From Thiohalomonas sp963783235 (GTDB taxonomy: Bacteria; Pseudomonadota; Gammaproteobacteria; Thiohalomonadales; Thiohalomonadaceae), in the NCBI GenBank assembly GCA_963783235.1, contig CAWAMN010000002.1:496001-560000 (forward strand): 64,000 nucleotides of DNA. The letters run 5' to 3'. Position 1 is the stretch's first letter. Every line of letters starts with the position of its first letter. Below the pieces are notes generated by a model. The model had not been told where the DNA came from. It saw nothing but the letters and a program-made list of their open reading frames with translations, and ran no database searches. This document shows, one piece after another, positions 55,856 to 64,000 of this stretch. Position numbers and translations under genes: made by a program.

Positions 55856-57121
55856 TTAGTTGTCTTCGGGAATTTTGAGATTGAAAAGCTCACGGGCGGC
55901 ATCCAGAAGCTCCAGACGCCCCTCGTAACCGGCGTGCTTCATCTGAACGCAGGGCTCATGAATCAGCTTGTTGGTCAACTGCCGGGCCAGTTCCGAAATC
56001 ACGAACTCCGGGTTCTGACCGGCCCGCAACTGCCGCAGGGCATGCTCGGCCACCTCGTTACGCATGGCCTCGCCCCGATCACGATAGGAGCGGATGGTCG
56101 CCACCGCCTGGAGTGAACGCATCCACCCCATGAAGTGCGCTACCTGGGTATCGATGATCTCTTCGGCCTGCTGGGCGGCCTCCTGGCGGGAGCGCAGGCC
56201 CTCATCGATGATTTCCTGCAGGTCATCCACCGTATAGAGGTAAACATCGTCCAAATCGCCCACTTCCGGCTCGATATCCCGCGGCACCGCGATATCGACC
56301 ATGAGTACGGGGCGGTGCTTGCGCGCCTTGACCGCCGACTCCACCATCCCCTTGCCGAGGATCGGAAGCTGGCTGGCGGTCGAGGAGATGACAATATCGG
56401 CTTCCGCCAAATGGGCGGGAATTTCGTTGAGGGCAATCGCGTAGCCGCCGAATTCCGCAGCCAGCGCGTGCGCCTTCTCCACGGTCCGGTTGGCGACCAC
56501 GATCTGCCGGATTCCGTTCTCGTGGAGGTGCCGGGCCACCAACTCGATGGTTTCACCGGCACCGACCAGCAGCGCGGTATGCTCGCCGAGATCCGAGTAG
56601 ATCTGACGTGAGAGGCTGACCGCCGCGAAGGCCACCGACACGGGACTCGCACCGATGGCGGTATCGGTGCGTACCTGCTTGGCCACGAGGAAGGTGTGCT
56701 GAAACAGACGGTTCAGCTTTCGGCCGATGGTCCCCGCCTCATGGGCCGTACTGTAGGCGTCCTTCATCTGGCCAAGGATCTGCGGCTCGCCGAGTACCAG
56801 GGAGTCCAGGCCACTCGCCACCCGCAGCATATGACGAACCGCCAACCGATCCGGATGGGTGTAGATATAAGGGTCCACTTCCTCGGGTTTGAGGCCGTGG
56901 AATGCCCGGAACCAGGAGAGGACGGCCTCCGGATCGGCATCATCCAGACCGCAGTAGAGTTCCGTCCGATTGCAGGTCGAAAGAATGGCCGCCTCGGCGA
57001 CGGCGTTGTGAGCCGTAAGCTCGCGCAATGCCTCCGGCAGCTTTTCCGGACTGAAGGCGACCCGCTCCCGGATTTTCACCGGTGCCGTCTTGTGGTTGAT
57101 ACCGAAGGCCAGCAGCGTCAT
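55856..57121 (-). CDS. hemA: Glutamyl-tRNA reductase HemA
   Basis: A 421-aa NADPH-dependent enzyme, the first step of C5 haem synthesis. The catalytic Cys is in ILSTCNRTELY, the tRNA/Glu site in DSLVLGEPQILGQMKDAY, and the NADPH fold in ALLVGAGETIELVARHL. It heads the operon hemA-prfA-prmC and is divergent from the TPR lipoprotein gene, the normal gammaproteobacterial arrangement. Confidence 0.97.
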   Translation of the reverse strand: MTLLAFGINHKTAPVKIRERVAFSPEKLPEALRELTAHNAVAEAAILSTCNRTELYCGLDDADPEAVLSWFRAFHGLKPEEVDPYIYTHPDRLAVRHMLRVASGLDSLVLGEPQILGQMKDAYSTAHEAGTIGRKLNRLFQHTFLVAKQVRTDTAIGASPVSVAFAAVSLSRQIYSDLGEHTALLVGAGETIELVARHLHENGIRQIVVANRTVEKAHALAAEFGGYAIALNEIPAHLAEADIVISSTASQLPILGKGMVESAVKARKHRPVLMVDIAVPRDIEPEVGDLDDVYLYTVDDLQEIIDEGLRSRQEAAQQAEEIIDTQVAHFMGWMRSLQAVATIRSYRDRGEAMRNEVAEHALRQLRAGQNPEFVISELARQLTNKLIHEPCVQMKHAGYEGRLELLDAARELFNLKIPEDN

Positions 57122-57405
57122 GGAATACCAAACCCGGAAAGTGACTCGCGTAACGGCTAATTTTGCGCTAGTGCGCGTTTCCTAATCAAGGCCAGTTCTA
57201 TACTTAGGGCCCAATCGGTGCCGTTTGACCGATTTTCCAAGGCCTGGACTTACAGACAAGCGGCCCCTGTGGAGCATCAAACCATATTTACGCGTCTTTG
57301 TGGACAGCAGAGTGGCCCGGGAGATTCCATAGAGATTCGGAGCGGCCATCTGCGTTATAGTTGAGCAAGTCGCCACTACCGCGGTTCGGCGGAGATTAGA
57401 GAGTA
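57122..57405. promoter_or_regulatory. Divergent promoter region between hemA and the TPR lipoprotein gene
   Basis: No gene is seen in these 284 bases. Both neighbours are transcribed outward, so the promoters of the hemA operon and of the lipoprotein-lolB-ispE run should lie here. No confident box can be assigned. Confidence 0.45.
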
Positions 57406-57867
57406 ATGAGGAAGTATCTGACACTAGCGATAGGCGGCCTTTTGGCCGGCTGCAGTACCCTGCCGCAACAGGCCCCGGAGCGGGTGGAACCCCATCAGCC
57501 CACGGCCGCTGCCCGGCAGGAGCCCGTCCCGGAACCGGTCTCCGAATCCGCTTCCCCGGGCGCTCGCCTCGATCCGGAGATGCTTTACGAACTCCTCGTG
57601 GCCGAGTTGGCCGGACAGCGCGGCGATCTGGCGCTGTCGGCCCGCAACTACCTCCAGGCAGCCAAAACCACCCGTGATCCGCGGGTGGCACGGCGGGCGG
57701 TTCATGTCGCCGTTTACGGACGCGACTACGCCCGCGCCGTGGAAGGGGCCCAGCTCTGGGTGGAGCTGGAGCCGGACAGTATCGAGGCTCGGCAGTCACT
57801 GGCCGCCCTGCAGATCAAGGCGGGACAGCTGGATGCGGCGGTCCAACATCTCCGCGCCGTTCTCTGA
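57406..57867 (+). pseudogene. TPR outer-membrane lipoprotein, N-terminal part (frameshifted)
   Basis: The frame encodes 153 residues: a signal peptide with lipobox (GGLLAGCSTL), a Pro/Glu-rich linker, then TPR-like helices (DLALSARNYLQAAKTTRDPR, DSIEARQSLAALQIKAG). It ends abruptly at TGA (57865-57867) right after HLRAVL, while the homologous sequence continues in another frame. Removing one base from TCTCT (57861-57865) joins the two. This gene normally stands just upstream of lolB. Confidence 0.85.
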
Positions 57868-59149
57868 GTCCTTTGACGAAAGCGATCCGCAGGGATTCGC
57901 ACTGCTCACCAGCCTGCTGAGCCGGGAGCAGAACGGCGAGCGGGCGTTGACCGTCATGCGCCGACTAATGCGTGACTACCCCGGGAATCCGGATGCGCTC
58001 TACGCCTTCGCCCACCTGGCCAGCAAGGTCGGGGAAAACGAAGACGCCCTGGGAGCGCTGGACCAGCTCTTGGCCGAGGATCCCGAGCGTGCCAAGGCGC
58101 TGATCCTCAAAGCCAACGTCCTGCACCGAATCGGTGAACGCGAAGGGGCGGTGGCCGCCATGCAGTCAGCCCTCGAGCTTCAACCGGAGAACAGCGATCT
58201 ACGACTGAGCTATGCCCGACTTCTGGTCGATGCCCGTCACCTGGATGCGGCGCGCCGTCAGTTCCGTAGACTGGAATCGGAGCTGCCCGACGATCCGGAT
58301 ATCGCGTATGCACTGGGGCTACTCGCCATGCAGGCCGAGGATCTGGACGAGGCCGAACGCTATTTCCGGAAGCTGCTGGAGATTGGCGATCGCAAAAGCG
58401 AGGCGGCTCTTGCGCTCGGAAAGATCGCCGAACTGCGCGAGGACCCGGAACAGGCGGTGCAGTGGTACAACTCCGTCTCGGGCGAGAATTTCATGAATGC
58501 CCGGCTGCGGGTGGCCCAACTGGTTGCGGACCGCGACGGGGTCGAAGCGGCACGCGATTACCTCAACGGGCTGAAACTCGGTGCGCCGGAGCAGCGTTTG
58601 CGGCGACTCCTGGCGGAGGGCGCGCTCCTCGGCGAGGCGGGACGCCACGAAGAGGCCATTGCGGTTTACAGTCAAGGTCTGGAGAGCTTTGGTGATAATG
58701 CCGACCTTCTCTACGCCCGCGCCATGGCCTCGGAACGGGTGGACCGCATCGATTTGCTTGAGCAGGATCTGCGGACCATTCTGAAGTCGGAACCCGACAA
58801 CACCCAGGCCCTCAATGCCTTGGGTTATACCCTCGCGGACCGCACGGAGCGCTACGAGGAGGCGCGGACCTATATCGAGCAGGCCTATGAACAGACCCCC
58901 GATGATCCGGCGGTGATCGATTCCATGGGATGGGTCCTTTATCGGCTCGGCGAACATGAGCAGGCACTGAAATATCTGCGACGGGCCCTGGAGTTGCAGA
59001 ACGACGGCGAAATCGCGGCTCATCTTGGCGAGGTCCTTTGGGTGACCGGTCAGCGCGCTCAAGCGCGCGAAGTCTGGGATGAGGCCCTGCAGTACGCCCC
59101 GAAAAACGATCGTCTGCAGAACGTCGTCGAGCGCTTCACCGACGAATGA
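57866..59149 (+). pseudogene. TPR outer-membrane lipoprotein, C-terminal part (frameshifted)
   Basis: The continuation (ESFDESDPQGFALLTSLLSRE onward, about 427 residues) is a chain of TPR units (GNPDALYAFAHLASKVGENE, SDLRLSYARLLVDARHLDAA, YEEARTYIEQAYEQTPDD and others). Its frame is open upstream to 57674 but only as a shadow of the N-terminal part. A start inside (for example the ATG near 57956) could give a cytoplasmic fragment, which would lack the export signal. The stop overlaps the lolB start by four bases, so coupling is preserved. If the frameshift is an error, the full lipoprotein is about 580 aa. Confidence 0.85.
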
Positions 59150-59754
59150 TCCGTTTCCTCGGGATTCTCGTGGTTGCCTTACTGGCCGGCTGCGCCGGTG
59201 TGGCCCCGCGACCACCCGTCGGAGCCCCCGAACAGGCCTGGGCCGTTCACCGTGATCGCCTGGAGGCTCTCGATTCATGGCGCCTCAACGGACGCCTGGC
59301 TATTCGCTCGGAAGGCGAGGCATGGCATGCCAGCCTCAATTGGCACCAGGAGAACAGCCACTACGCGGTTCGCATTACCGCGCCGCTGGGTCAGGGCAGC
59401 CTCCGCCTGGAAGGCACGCCGCGCTTTGTGCAACTGCAAACCAGCAAAGGCGAAAGCGCCGTCTCCGATGATCCCGAACGGCTTCTCTATCAACAGCTGG
59501 GCTGGCGTGTGCCGGTGGCGTCCCTGCGCTACTGGGTCCTGGGCCTGCCCGCTCCCGGGGCCGCACAACGGCAATTGGATTCGCAGGGCCGGCTTGCCCA
59601 GTTGCAGCAAAACGGGTGGTCTATCCAGTTCCTGGATTACCGTCAGGAGGATGGTGTCGACGTGCCCGGTCGCGTCTTTGCCAGTCGAGGCGATGCGGAG
59701 GTGCGACTGGTGGTCGGAAGCTGGGAACTCCCGCAGCCTGCCGGAGCAGCCTGA
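59146..59754 (+). CDS. lolB: Outer membrane lipoprotein LolB
   Basis: A 202-aa lipoprotein that receives lipoproteins from LolA and inserts them in the outer membrane. The lipobox is LLAGC. LNGRLAIRSEGEAWHASLNW and the family strand LPAPGAAQRQLDSQGRLAQL identify it. ATGA overlap with the TPR gene upstream and TGATG overlap with ispE downstream show tight coupling. Confidence 0.95.
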   Translation: MIRFLGILVVALLAGCAGVAPRPPVGAPEQAWAVHRDRLEALDSWRLNGRLAIRSEGEAWHASLNWHQENSHYAVRITAPLGQGSLRLEGTPRFVQLQTSKGESAVSDDPERLLYQQLGWRVPVASLRYWVLGLPAPGAAQRQLDSQGRLAQLQQNGWSIQFLDYRQEDGVDVPGRVFASRGDAEVRLVVGSWELPQPAGAA

Positions 59755-60599
59755 TGGCGGGTTCGGCCTGGCCGGCTCCGGCCAAACTCAATCTGTTCCT
59801 CCATATAACCGGCCGACGCAGCGACGGTTTCCACCTCCTGCAGACCGTATTCCAGTTTCTGGATTATGGTGACGAACTGTCCTTTGCGGTGCGCGACGAC
59901 GGGCGAATCGAGCGGACTTCCTCGTTGCCAGGGGTGGCGGCCGATGAGGACTTGGTCGTGCGTGCCGCACGGCTGCTGAAGGAGGTGTCCGGCTGCGAAC
60001 TGGGCGCCGATATCCAAGTCACCAAACGCCTGCCTATGGGCGGTGGGCTCGGCGGCGGCAGTTCCAACGCGGCGACGACCCTGGTTGCCCTCAATCACAT
60101 CTGGGATTTGGGTTTTTCCGAGGATCGGCTCGCCGAACTGGGACTGGGTCTGGGTGCCGATGTCCCCGTTTTTGTCCGCGGCCGCGCCGCCTGGGCCGAA
60201 GGGGTGGGCGAACAGCTCACGCCGATCACTTTAACCGAGCCCTGGTTCGTGGTGATTTCGCCGGCGGTAAAGGTCTCTACGGCTGAGCTTTTCCGTGCTC
60301 CGGAATTGACACGGGACTGTGCTCCTATCACAATAGCCGACTTCCTGTCGGGCGGGGGTTTGAATGTTTTCGAACCCGTGGTCCGGGCGCGCTATTCGGC
60401 CGTGGCGGAAGCCCTGGACTGGTTGGCGAGCCGCGGTGCGGCCCGTCTGACCGGCAGCGGCGGGTGTATTTTCGCACCCTTTTCCGACGAGCAGCAGGCG
60501 CGCGCGGTGTTTGCGGAGCTGCCGGAAGGCTGGCGGGGTTTCGTGGCGCCGGGCAGGAACCGATCACCGCTGCTGGCGCATGTTGTGCTGCCGGTCTGA
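59754..60599 (+). CDS. ispE: 4-diphosphocytidyl-2-C-methyl-D-erythritol kinase IspE
   Basis: A 281-aa GHMP kinase of the MEP isoprenoid pathway. The start motif WPAPAKLNLFLHITGRRSDG, the ATP loop PMGGGLGGGSSNAATTL and the C-terminal LTGSGGCIFAPF are all intact. The ATG at 59754 overlaps the lolB stop by one base. Followed directly by tRNA-Gln and prs, the usual order. Confidence 0.97.
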   Translation: MAGSAWPAPAKLNLFLHITGRRSDGFHLLQTVFQFLDYGDELSFAVRDDGRIERTSSLPGVAADEDLVVRAARLLKEVSGCELGADIQVTKRLPMGGGLGGGSSNAATTLVALNHIWDLGFSEDRLAELGLGLGADVPVFVRGRAAWAEGVGEQLTPITLTEPWFVVISPAVKVSTAELFRAPELTRDCAPITIADFLSGGGLNVFEPVVRARYSAVAEALDWLASRGAARLTGSGGCIFAPFSDEQQARAVFAELPEGWRGFVAPGRNRSPLLAHVVLPV

Positions 60600-60613
60600 T
60601 CGGAAAAAGATAT

Positions 60614-60688
60614 TGGGGCGTCGCCAAGCGGTAAGGCACTGGTTTTTGGTATCAGCATTCGCAGGTTCGAATCCTGCCGCCCCAGCCA
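60614..60688 (+). tRNA. tRNA-Gln (anticodon TTG)
   Basis: A 75-base gene including the encoded CCA. The acceptor stem TGGGGCG pairs with CGCCCCA, followed by discriminator G and CCA. The anticodon stem CTGGT/ATCAG closes the loop TTTTGGT, giving anticodon TTG. The T arm is GCAGGTTCGAATCCTGC. The acceptor start UGG with G discriminator and the order ispE-tRNA-prs fit tRNA-Gln of gammaproteobacteria. Confidence 0.96.
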
Positions 60689-60698
60689 TATATTCGGT

Positions 60699-60721
60699 TG
60701 CACCGCTTTTTTGGCGGTGCA
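60699..60721 (+). other. Hairpin between tRNA-Gln and prs
   Basis: TGCACCGC pairs with GCGGTGCA around a T-rich loop. It lies ten bases after the tRNA. With the T tract in the loop it is not a terminator on this strand; it may help tRNA 3' processing or be part of the prs leader. Confidence 0.4.
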
Positions 60722-60825
60722 CACGCTCGTAAGCAGCGGCAGCCTCCCAGCCATATTCTGCCGCGTCAAACCTGCTTTGGGGTGAGGTGTCAATGCCCTT
60801 CCGGCATCCGTTCAGAGGATCCACC

Positions 60826-61773
60826 GTGTCCGACATGATGGTGTTTGCGGGTAATGCCAACCCGCAACTGGCGCAGGAGATCGCCGCCTACCTCAGTATT
60901 CCACTGGGTAAGTCCATCGTCGGGAAATTCAGCGACGGCGAAGTCTTGGTGGAGATCCTGGAGAACGTGCGCGGCAAGCACGTCTTCATCGTCCAGCCCA
61001 CCTGCGTCCCCACCAACGACAACCTGATGGAATTGTTGGTGATGGTGGATGCCGTACGCCGCGCCTCCGCCGGCCGCATCACCGCCGTGATCCCCTATTT
61101 CGGGTATGCCCGGCAGGATCGGCGCCCGCGTTCGGCACGAGTGCCGATCACGGCCAAGGTGATCGCCAACATGATCACCACTGTGGGGGTCGACAAACTG
61201 CTGACGGTCGACTTGCATGCCGACCAGATTCAGGGCTTTTTCGATATACCGGTCGATAATGTCTACGCCTCGCCCATCCTGTTGGGCGAAATATGGCGAA
61301 ACCGGGATCCGAACATGATGGTGGTCTCGCCCGACGTGGGCGGCGTGGTGCGCGCCCGGGCCCTGGCCAAGCGGCTGGATGATGCCGACCTCGCCATCAT
61401 CGACAAGCGCCGGCCCAAGGCGAATGTCTCGCAGGTGATGCATATCATCGGTGATGTGGAGGGACGCCACTGCGTTCTCGTCGATGACCTTGTGGACACC
61501 GCCGGCACGCTGTGCCAGGCGGCGGATGCCCTTAAAGAGCATGGGGCCTCCAAGGTCTCGGCCTACATCACGCATCCGGTGCTCTCCGGCTCGGCGATAG
61601 ACAAACTGGACAAATCGGCCCTGGATGAGCTCGTGGTGACGGACACCATACCGCTGGCGCCGGAGGCAAAGGCGTGTAATACGATTCGTCAGGTCTCGAT
61701 TGCCGAGCTGTTGGCGGAGACCATGCGCCGGATCAATAACGACGAGTCGGTCAGTTCCCTTTACATGGACTGA
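60826..61773 (+). CDS. prs: Ribose-phosphate pyrophosphokinase Prs
   Basis: A 315-aa enzyme making PRPP from ribose-5-phosphate and ATP. The GTG at 60826 gives exactly the E. coli length and has AGAGGA seven bases upstream; a GTG at 60787 would add 13 residues without homology. Landmarks are the flexible loop YFGYARQDRR, the metal site VDLHADQIQGFF and the PRPP loop VLVDDLVDTAGTL. Confidence 0.96.
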   Translation: MSDMMVFAGNANPQLAQEIAAYLSIPLGKSIVGKFSDGEVLVEILENVRGKHVFIVQPTCVPTNDNLMELLVMVDAVRRASAGRITAVIPYFGYARQDRRPRSARVPITAKVIANMITTVGVDKLLTVDLHADQIQGFFDIPVDNVYASPILLGEIWRNRDPNMMVVSPDVGGVVRARALAKRLDDADLAIIDKRRPKANVSQVMHIIGDVEGRHCVLVDDLVDTAGTLCQAADALKEHGASKVSAYITHPVLSGSAIDKLDKSALDELVVTDTIPLAPEAKACNTIRQVSIAELLAETMRRINNDESVSSLYMD

Positions 61774-61791
61774 CGGCTCTGGCTCGTACTG

Positions 61792-61896
61792 TAACCACAG
61801 AGGACACAGAGAGCACAGAGAACTGCATGACCTCCACTCGGCATGGGGTGGGCTAATGGTTAATGGATTCTCGGTGACTCGGTGTTCCCTGTGGCT
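61792..61896. repeat. Inverted-repeat element with TAACCACAGAGGACAC ends
   Basis: The left end (TAACCACAGAGGACACAG) and right end (GTGTTCCCTGTGGCTA) form an imperfect inverted repeat. The ends are an A-for-G variant of the TAACCACGGGG family at 63281 and 54625. About 50 bases between hold no gene. It lies between prs and rplY. Confidence 0.65.
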
Positions 61897-61937
61897 AACC
61901 CGTGAAGAGTCCGGGCGAGCAACGTTGAAGAAAATTG

Positions 61938-61967
61938 GGCCGCCGGCATTGTGCCGGCGGCCTTTTT
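61938..61967 (+). terminator. Rho-independent terminator after prs
   Basis: GGCCGCCGGCA pairs perfectly with TGCCGGCGGCC around the loop TTG and is followed by TTTTT. It lies 165 bases past the prs stop and ends the prs transcript before rplY. Confidence 0.9.
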
Positions 61968-62001
61968 GACTGCCGAACCTGGTCGCGGGGGAGGCGAAGC
62001 A

Positions 62002-62024
62002 AGCCCATCCATGGTGGATGGGCT
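62002..62024 (+). promoter_or_regulatory. Palindrome in the rplY leader
   Basis: AGCCCATCCA faces TGGATGGGCT with a three-base centre, 28 bases upstream of the rplY start. It may be an mRNA hairpin or a protein-binding site controlling L25 synthesis; no consensus is known to me. Confidence 0.4.
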
Positions 62025-62051
62025 GCACAAACCACTGGAGTAAAAAGAGCC

Positions 62052-62687
62052 ATGAGTGAAGTCAATTTCAAACTGACCGCTGAAGTTCGCAGCGACAAGG
62101 GGAAAGGTGCGAGCCGCCGCCTTCGTCGCGCGGGCAAAATGCCAGCGATTCTGTACGGCACCGACCAGGAGCCGACCGCCATCGTCCTCGACCACGACGG
62201 ACTGGTGCACCACCTGGAGCACGAAGCCTTCTACTCCCATGTCCTCACCATCTCGGTCGATGGGAAGGATGAGAGTGCGGTGCTTAAGGACCTGCAGCGC
62301 CATCCCGCCAAGAACCAGCTGGTGCACGCCGATTTCCAGCGCGTTTCGGCCAACGAGAAGATCCGTATGAACGTCCCGCTGCACTTCAAGGGCGAAGATA
62401 TCGCCCCGGGCGTCAAGATCGGCAGCGGCCTGGTCACCCATAACATGACCGAGGCCGAGGTGCTCTGTCTGCCGAAAGACCTGCCGGAATTCCTCGAAGC
62501 TGACCTCTCCAAGCTGGAACTGGGTCAGTCGCTGCACCTGTCGGAAATCACTGTTCCCGAAGGTGTCGAGCTGGTCGAACTGATGCACGGCGCTGATCAC
62601 GACCTGCCGGTTGCCCAGATTCAGGCCACCCGTGCCTCGGTCAAGGGTGCCGGTGAAGAGGCCGAGGGCGAAGAAGCCGCCGAATAA
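62052..62687 (+). CDS. rplY: 50S ribosomal protein L25/general stress protein Ctc
   Basis: A 211-aa long-form L25. The N-terminal 5S rRNA-binding domain (FKLTAEVRSDKGKGASRRLR, MPAILYGTDQEPTAIVLD) is followed by the TL5/CTC C-terminal domain and an acidic tail (GEEAEGEEAAE). The ATG at 62052 has GGAG about twelve bases upstream and matches the family start. It leads the rplY-pth-ychF run. Confidence 0.96.
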   Translation: MSEVNFKLTAEVRSDKGKGASRRLRRAGKMPAILYGTDQEPTAIVLDHDGLVHHLEHEAFYSHVLTISVDGKDESAVLKDLQRHPAKNQLVHADFQRVSANEKIRMNVPLHFKGEDIAPGVKIGSGLVTHNMTEAEVLCLPKDLPEFLEADLSKLELGQSLHLSEITVPEGVELVELMHGADHDLPVAQIQATRASVKGAGEEAEGEEAAE

Positions 62688-62696
62688 CCAGGAAAA

Positions 62697-63284
62697 GTGT
62701 CATTGTCCTCGCCGATTCAGCTCATCGTTGGCCTGGGTAATCCCGGAGCCAAGTACGAGCCGACGCGGCACAATGCCGGTTTCTGGTTGGTCGACGAACT
62801 GGCGCGCCGCCATGGCGGCGCGCTTCGTTCGGAAAGCAAGTTTCACGGAGAAGTGGGTCGTCTCGGTATCGCGGGAAAGGATGTGTGGCTTCTGAAGCCC
62901 ATGACTTACATGAACCGCAGCGGCCAGGCCGTGGCCGCCCTGGCCCGCTTCTACAAGATCCCGGTCGAGTCCATCCTGGTCGCCCACGACGAACTCGATC
63001 TCCCTCCCGGCGGCGTCAAGCTCAAACAGGGCGGAGGTCACGCCGGTCACAACGGCCTGCGTGATATCTGTGCCCAACTCGGCCGCGACTTTCTCCGAAT
63101 GCGGATCGGGATCGGCCACCCGGGTCACGCCAGCGAAGTCACCGGATATGTTCTCGGTAAACCTTCACCCGATGAACGTGTTCTCATAGAGCGTGCCGTT
63201 GACGAGTGCATCGAAGCCGTCCCGGATATCGTCGCCGGCGAACAGCAAAAAGCCATGCATCGCCTGCACTCCCGGAGAAGCTAA
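62697..63284 (+). CDS. pth: Peptidyl-tRNA hydrolase Pth
   Basis: A 195-aa hydrolase that frees peptides from stalled peptidyl-tRNA. The catalytic His is in EPTRHNAGFWLV; MTYMNRSG, DELDLPPG and GGGHAGHNGLRDI line the active site. The start is a GTG nine bases after the rplY stop with AGGA five bases upstream. The TAA stop is part of the CTAA that begins the inverted repeat around the GxxExxY gene. Confidence 0.96.
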   Translation: MSLSSPIQLIVGLGNPGAKYEPTRHNAGFWLVDELARRHGGALRSESKFHGEVGRLGIAGKDVWLLKPMTYMNRSGQAVAALARFYKIPVESILVAHDELDLPPGGVKLKQGGGHAGHNGLRDICAQLGRDFLRMRIGIGHPGHASEVTGYVLGKPSPDERVLIERAVDECIEAVPDIVAGEQQKAMHRLHSRRS

Positions 63285-63730
63285 CCACGGGGTGCACGGG
63301 GAACACAGGGATCAGTTGAATGCTCAAGGATTGCGAGGACCGGATTACAGATAGCACTTTGACCGCAGCAACCTGCGTCCATCGTACGCTTGGCCCGGGC
63401 TTGCTCGAGTCGGTCTATGAAAAGGCTCTTGCAGTCGAACTCACCCTTCAGGGACTGACTGTTGAGGTCCAGAAGCCTATCTCGGTGGACTACCGGGGAC
63501 ACGATTTAGGTATGGGCTTCCGAGCAGATCTCGTGGTCGAAGAGTCTCTGTTGCTGGAGCTTAAGTGCGTGGAGATTTTAACTTCGCTGCATGTTGCACA
63601 GGTAATAACGTATTTGCGGTTATTGGGCCTCAAACGAGGCTATTTGCTCAATTTCAATGCACGACTGATGAAGCACGGAATCAAGCGGATTTCAATATAA
63701 CCCCGTGTCCCCCGTGCTCCCCGTGGTTAG
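63281..63730. mobile_element. Candidate mobile unit: CTAACCACGGGG inverted repeats around a GxxExxY gene
   Basis: The left end CTAACCACGGGGTGCACGGG (63281) and the right end, which reads the same on the other strand with few changes (GTGCTCCCCGTGGTTAG, ending 63730), form a ~30-bp inverted repeat. The unit of 450 bp contains one gene and separates pth from ychF, which are usually adjacent. Gene-less relatives with matching ends lie at 54625-54762 and, more distantly, 61792-61896, with a solo end at 24528. This suggests a mobile or formerly mobile family with one coding copy here. Confidence 0.65.
63320..63700 (+). CDS. GxxExxY family protein (PD-(D/E)XK nuclease-like)
   Basis: A 126-aa protein with the family motif GLLESVY at residues ~28-34, then FRADLVVEESLLLELKCVE, whose Asp and ELK match a PD-(D/E)XK nuclease active site, followed by the Q-containing helix HVAQVITYLRLLG and the family ending YLLNFNARLMKHGIKRI. 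Biochemical role is not established for the family. The gene is wholly enclosed by inverted repeats and has no strong ribosome site of its own; GGATCAG lies just upstream. It may be expressed by read-through from pth. Confidence 0.88.
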   Translation: MLKDCEDRITDSTLTAATCVHRTLGPGLLESVYEKALAVELTLQGLTVEVQKPISVDYRGHDLGMGFRADLVVEESLLLELKCVEILTSLHVAQVITYLRLLGLKRGYLLNFNARLMKHGIKRISI

Positions 63731-63740
63731 GTGAATATAG

Positions 63741-64000
63741 ATGGGATTCAAATGCGGTATCGTCGGACTGCCTAATGTCGGCAAGTCCACGCTCTTCAAT
63801 GCGCTGACCAAAGCCGGCATCCAGGCCGAAAACTATCCGTTCTGCACTATTGAGCCGAACGTCGGTATCGTGCCCGTGCCGGACCCGCGACTGGACAAGC
63901 TGGCGGAGATCGTCAAACCGCAACGCGAACTGCCGACGACGATGGAGTTCGTCGATATCGCGGGCTTGGTGGCGGGCGCCTCCAAGGGCGAGGGACTCGG
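63741..64000 (+). CDS. ychF: Redox-regulated ATPase YchF (3' end missing)
   Basis: The first 86 codons of an Obg-family P-loop protein that binds the ribosome and prefers ATP. The G1 motif GLPNVGKSTLFNALT, the switch ENYPFCTIEPNVG and G3 DIAGLV are intact. The remainder lies beyond the window. It normally follows pth directly; here it is separated by the GxxExxY unit, whose right end is ten bases upstream of the ATG, so its own ribosome site lies at the very edge of the inserted DNA. Confidence 0.96.
   Translation, partial: MGFKCGIVGLPNVGKSTLFNALTKAGIQAENYPFCTIEPNVGIVPVPDPRLDKLAEIVKPQRELPTTMEFVDIAGLVAGASKGEGL

Noticed and set aside
57182..57799. Minus-strand frame of about 205 residues upstream of hemA
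   Set aside because: It is antisense to the lipoprotein signal peptide and linker, which are clearly coding, and has no recognisable motif.

Overview
The window is high-GC chromosomal DNA from a gammaproteobacterium. Evidence for the group includes the gene order hemA-prfA-prmC divergent from lolB-ispE-tRNA-Gln-prs-rplY-pth-ychF, SlyX, YheS, LolB and the PrkA-YeaH-SpoVR stress operon. A sulfur-globule-type protein (51441-51902) and a tandem double UvrA suggest a sulfur-oxidising lineage near the Chromatiales/Ectothiorhodospiraceae. That lineage call is inference from gene content, not a phylogeny.

Layout. 1-1456: 3' part of a chemotaxis receptor with a zinc-binding CZB domain. 1985-7441: 1818-aa UvrA-like protein with four ATPase halves. 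7477-11094: two-component pair and divergent OmpA-like protein matching the proteobacterial dedicated sortase (Pds) regulatory set; no sortase is visible. 11294-13913: small lipoprotein, MsrB, cupin and DUF genes. 13925-15237: PA2778/PA2779-type cysteine peptidase pair. 15272-17714: FAD-dependent reductase with a cyclopropane-fatty-acid synthase. 17880-20896: YheS, an OmpA-family protein, SlyX. 21129-28741: GlgB, GlgE and a TreS-maltokinase fusion, which turn trehalose into branched alpha-glucan. 28949-35616: sensory kinase, RibD-like reductase, frameshifted RlmKL, diguanylate cyclase. 35732-40388: PrkA-YeaH-SpoVR operon. 40698-50458: ABC-2 exporter, membrane protein, PAS kinase, pyruvate phosphate dikinase, ferredoxin-reductase-like protein and HTH protein. 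50852-57121: small conserved protein, sulfur globule protein, then the operon hemA-prfA-prmC-(unknown)-moeB-M67 peptidase. 57406-64000: frameshifted TPR lipoprotein, lolB, ispE, tRNA-Gln, prs, rplY, pth, a GxxExxY nuclease-like gene inside inverted repeats, and the 5' end of ychF.

The most unusual signal lies between the genes. Many short palindromic elements begin at CTAG or CTAA, and in at least five cases this tetranucleotide is part of a gene's stop codon (chemotaxis receptor, slyX, moeB, the 94-aa gene, pth). Several have direct CTAR-type flanks like the target duplications of IS5-group transposons. A separate family with ends reading TAACCACGGGG carries a GxxExxY PD-(D/E)XK-like gene in one full copy between pth and ychF, and appears as gene-less palindromes elsewhere (61792, 54625, fragment at 24528). 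Two housekeeping genes (rlmKL, TPR lipoprotein) each carry a single-base frameshift, which may be real or sequence error.
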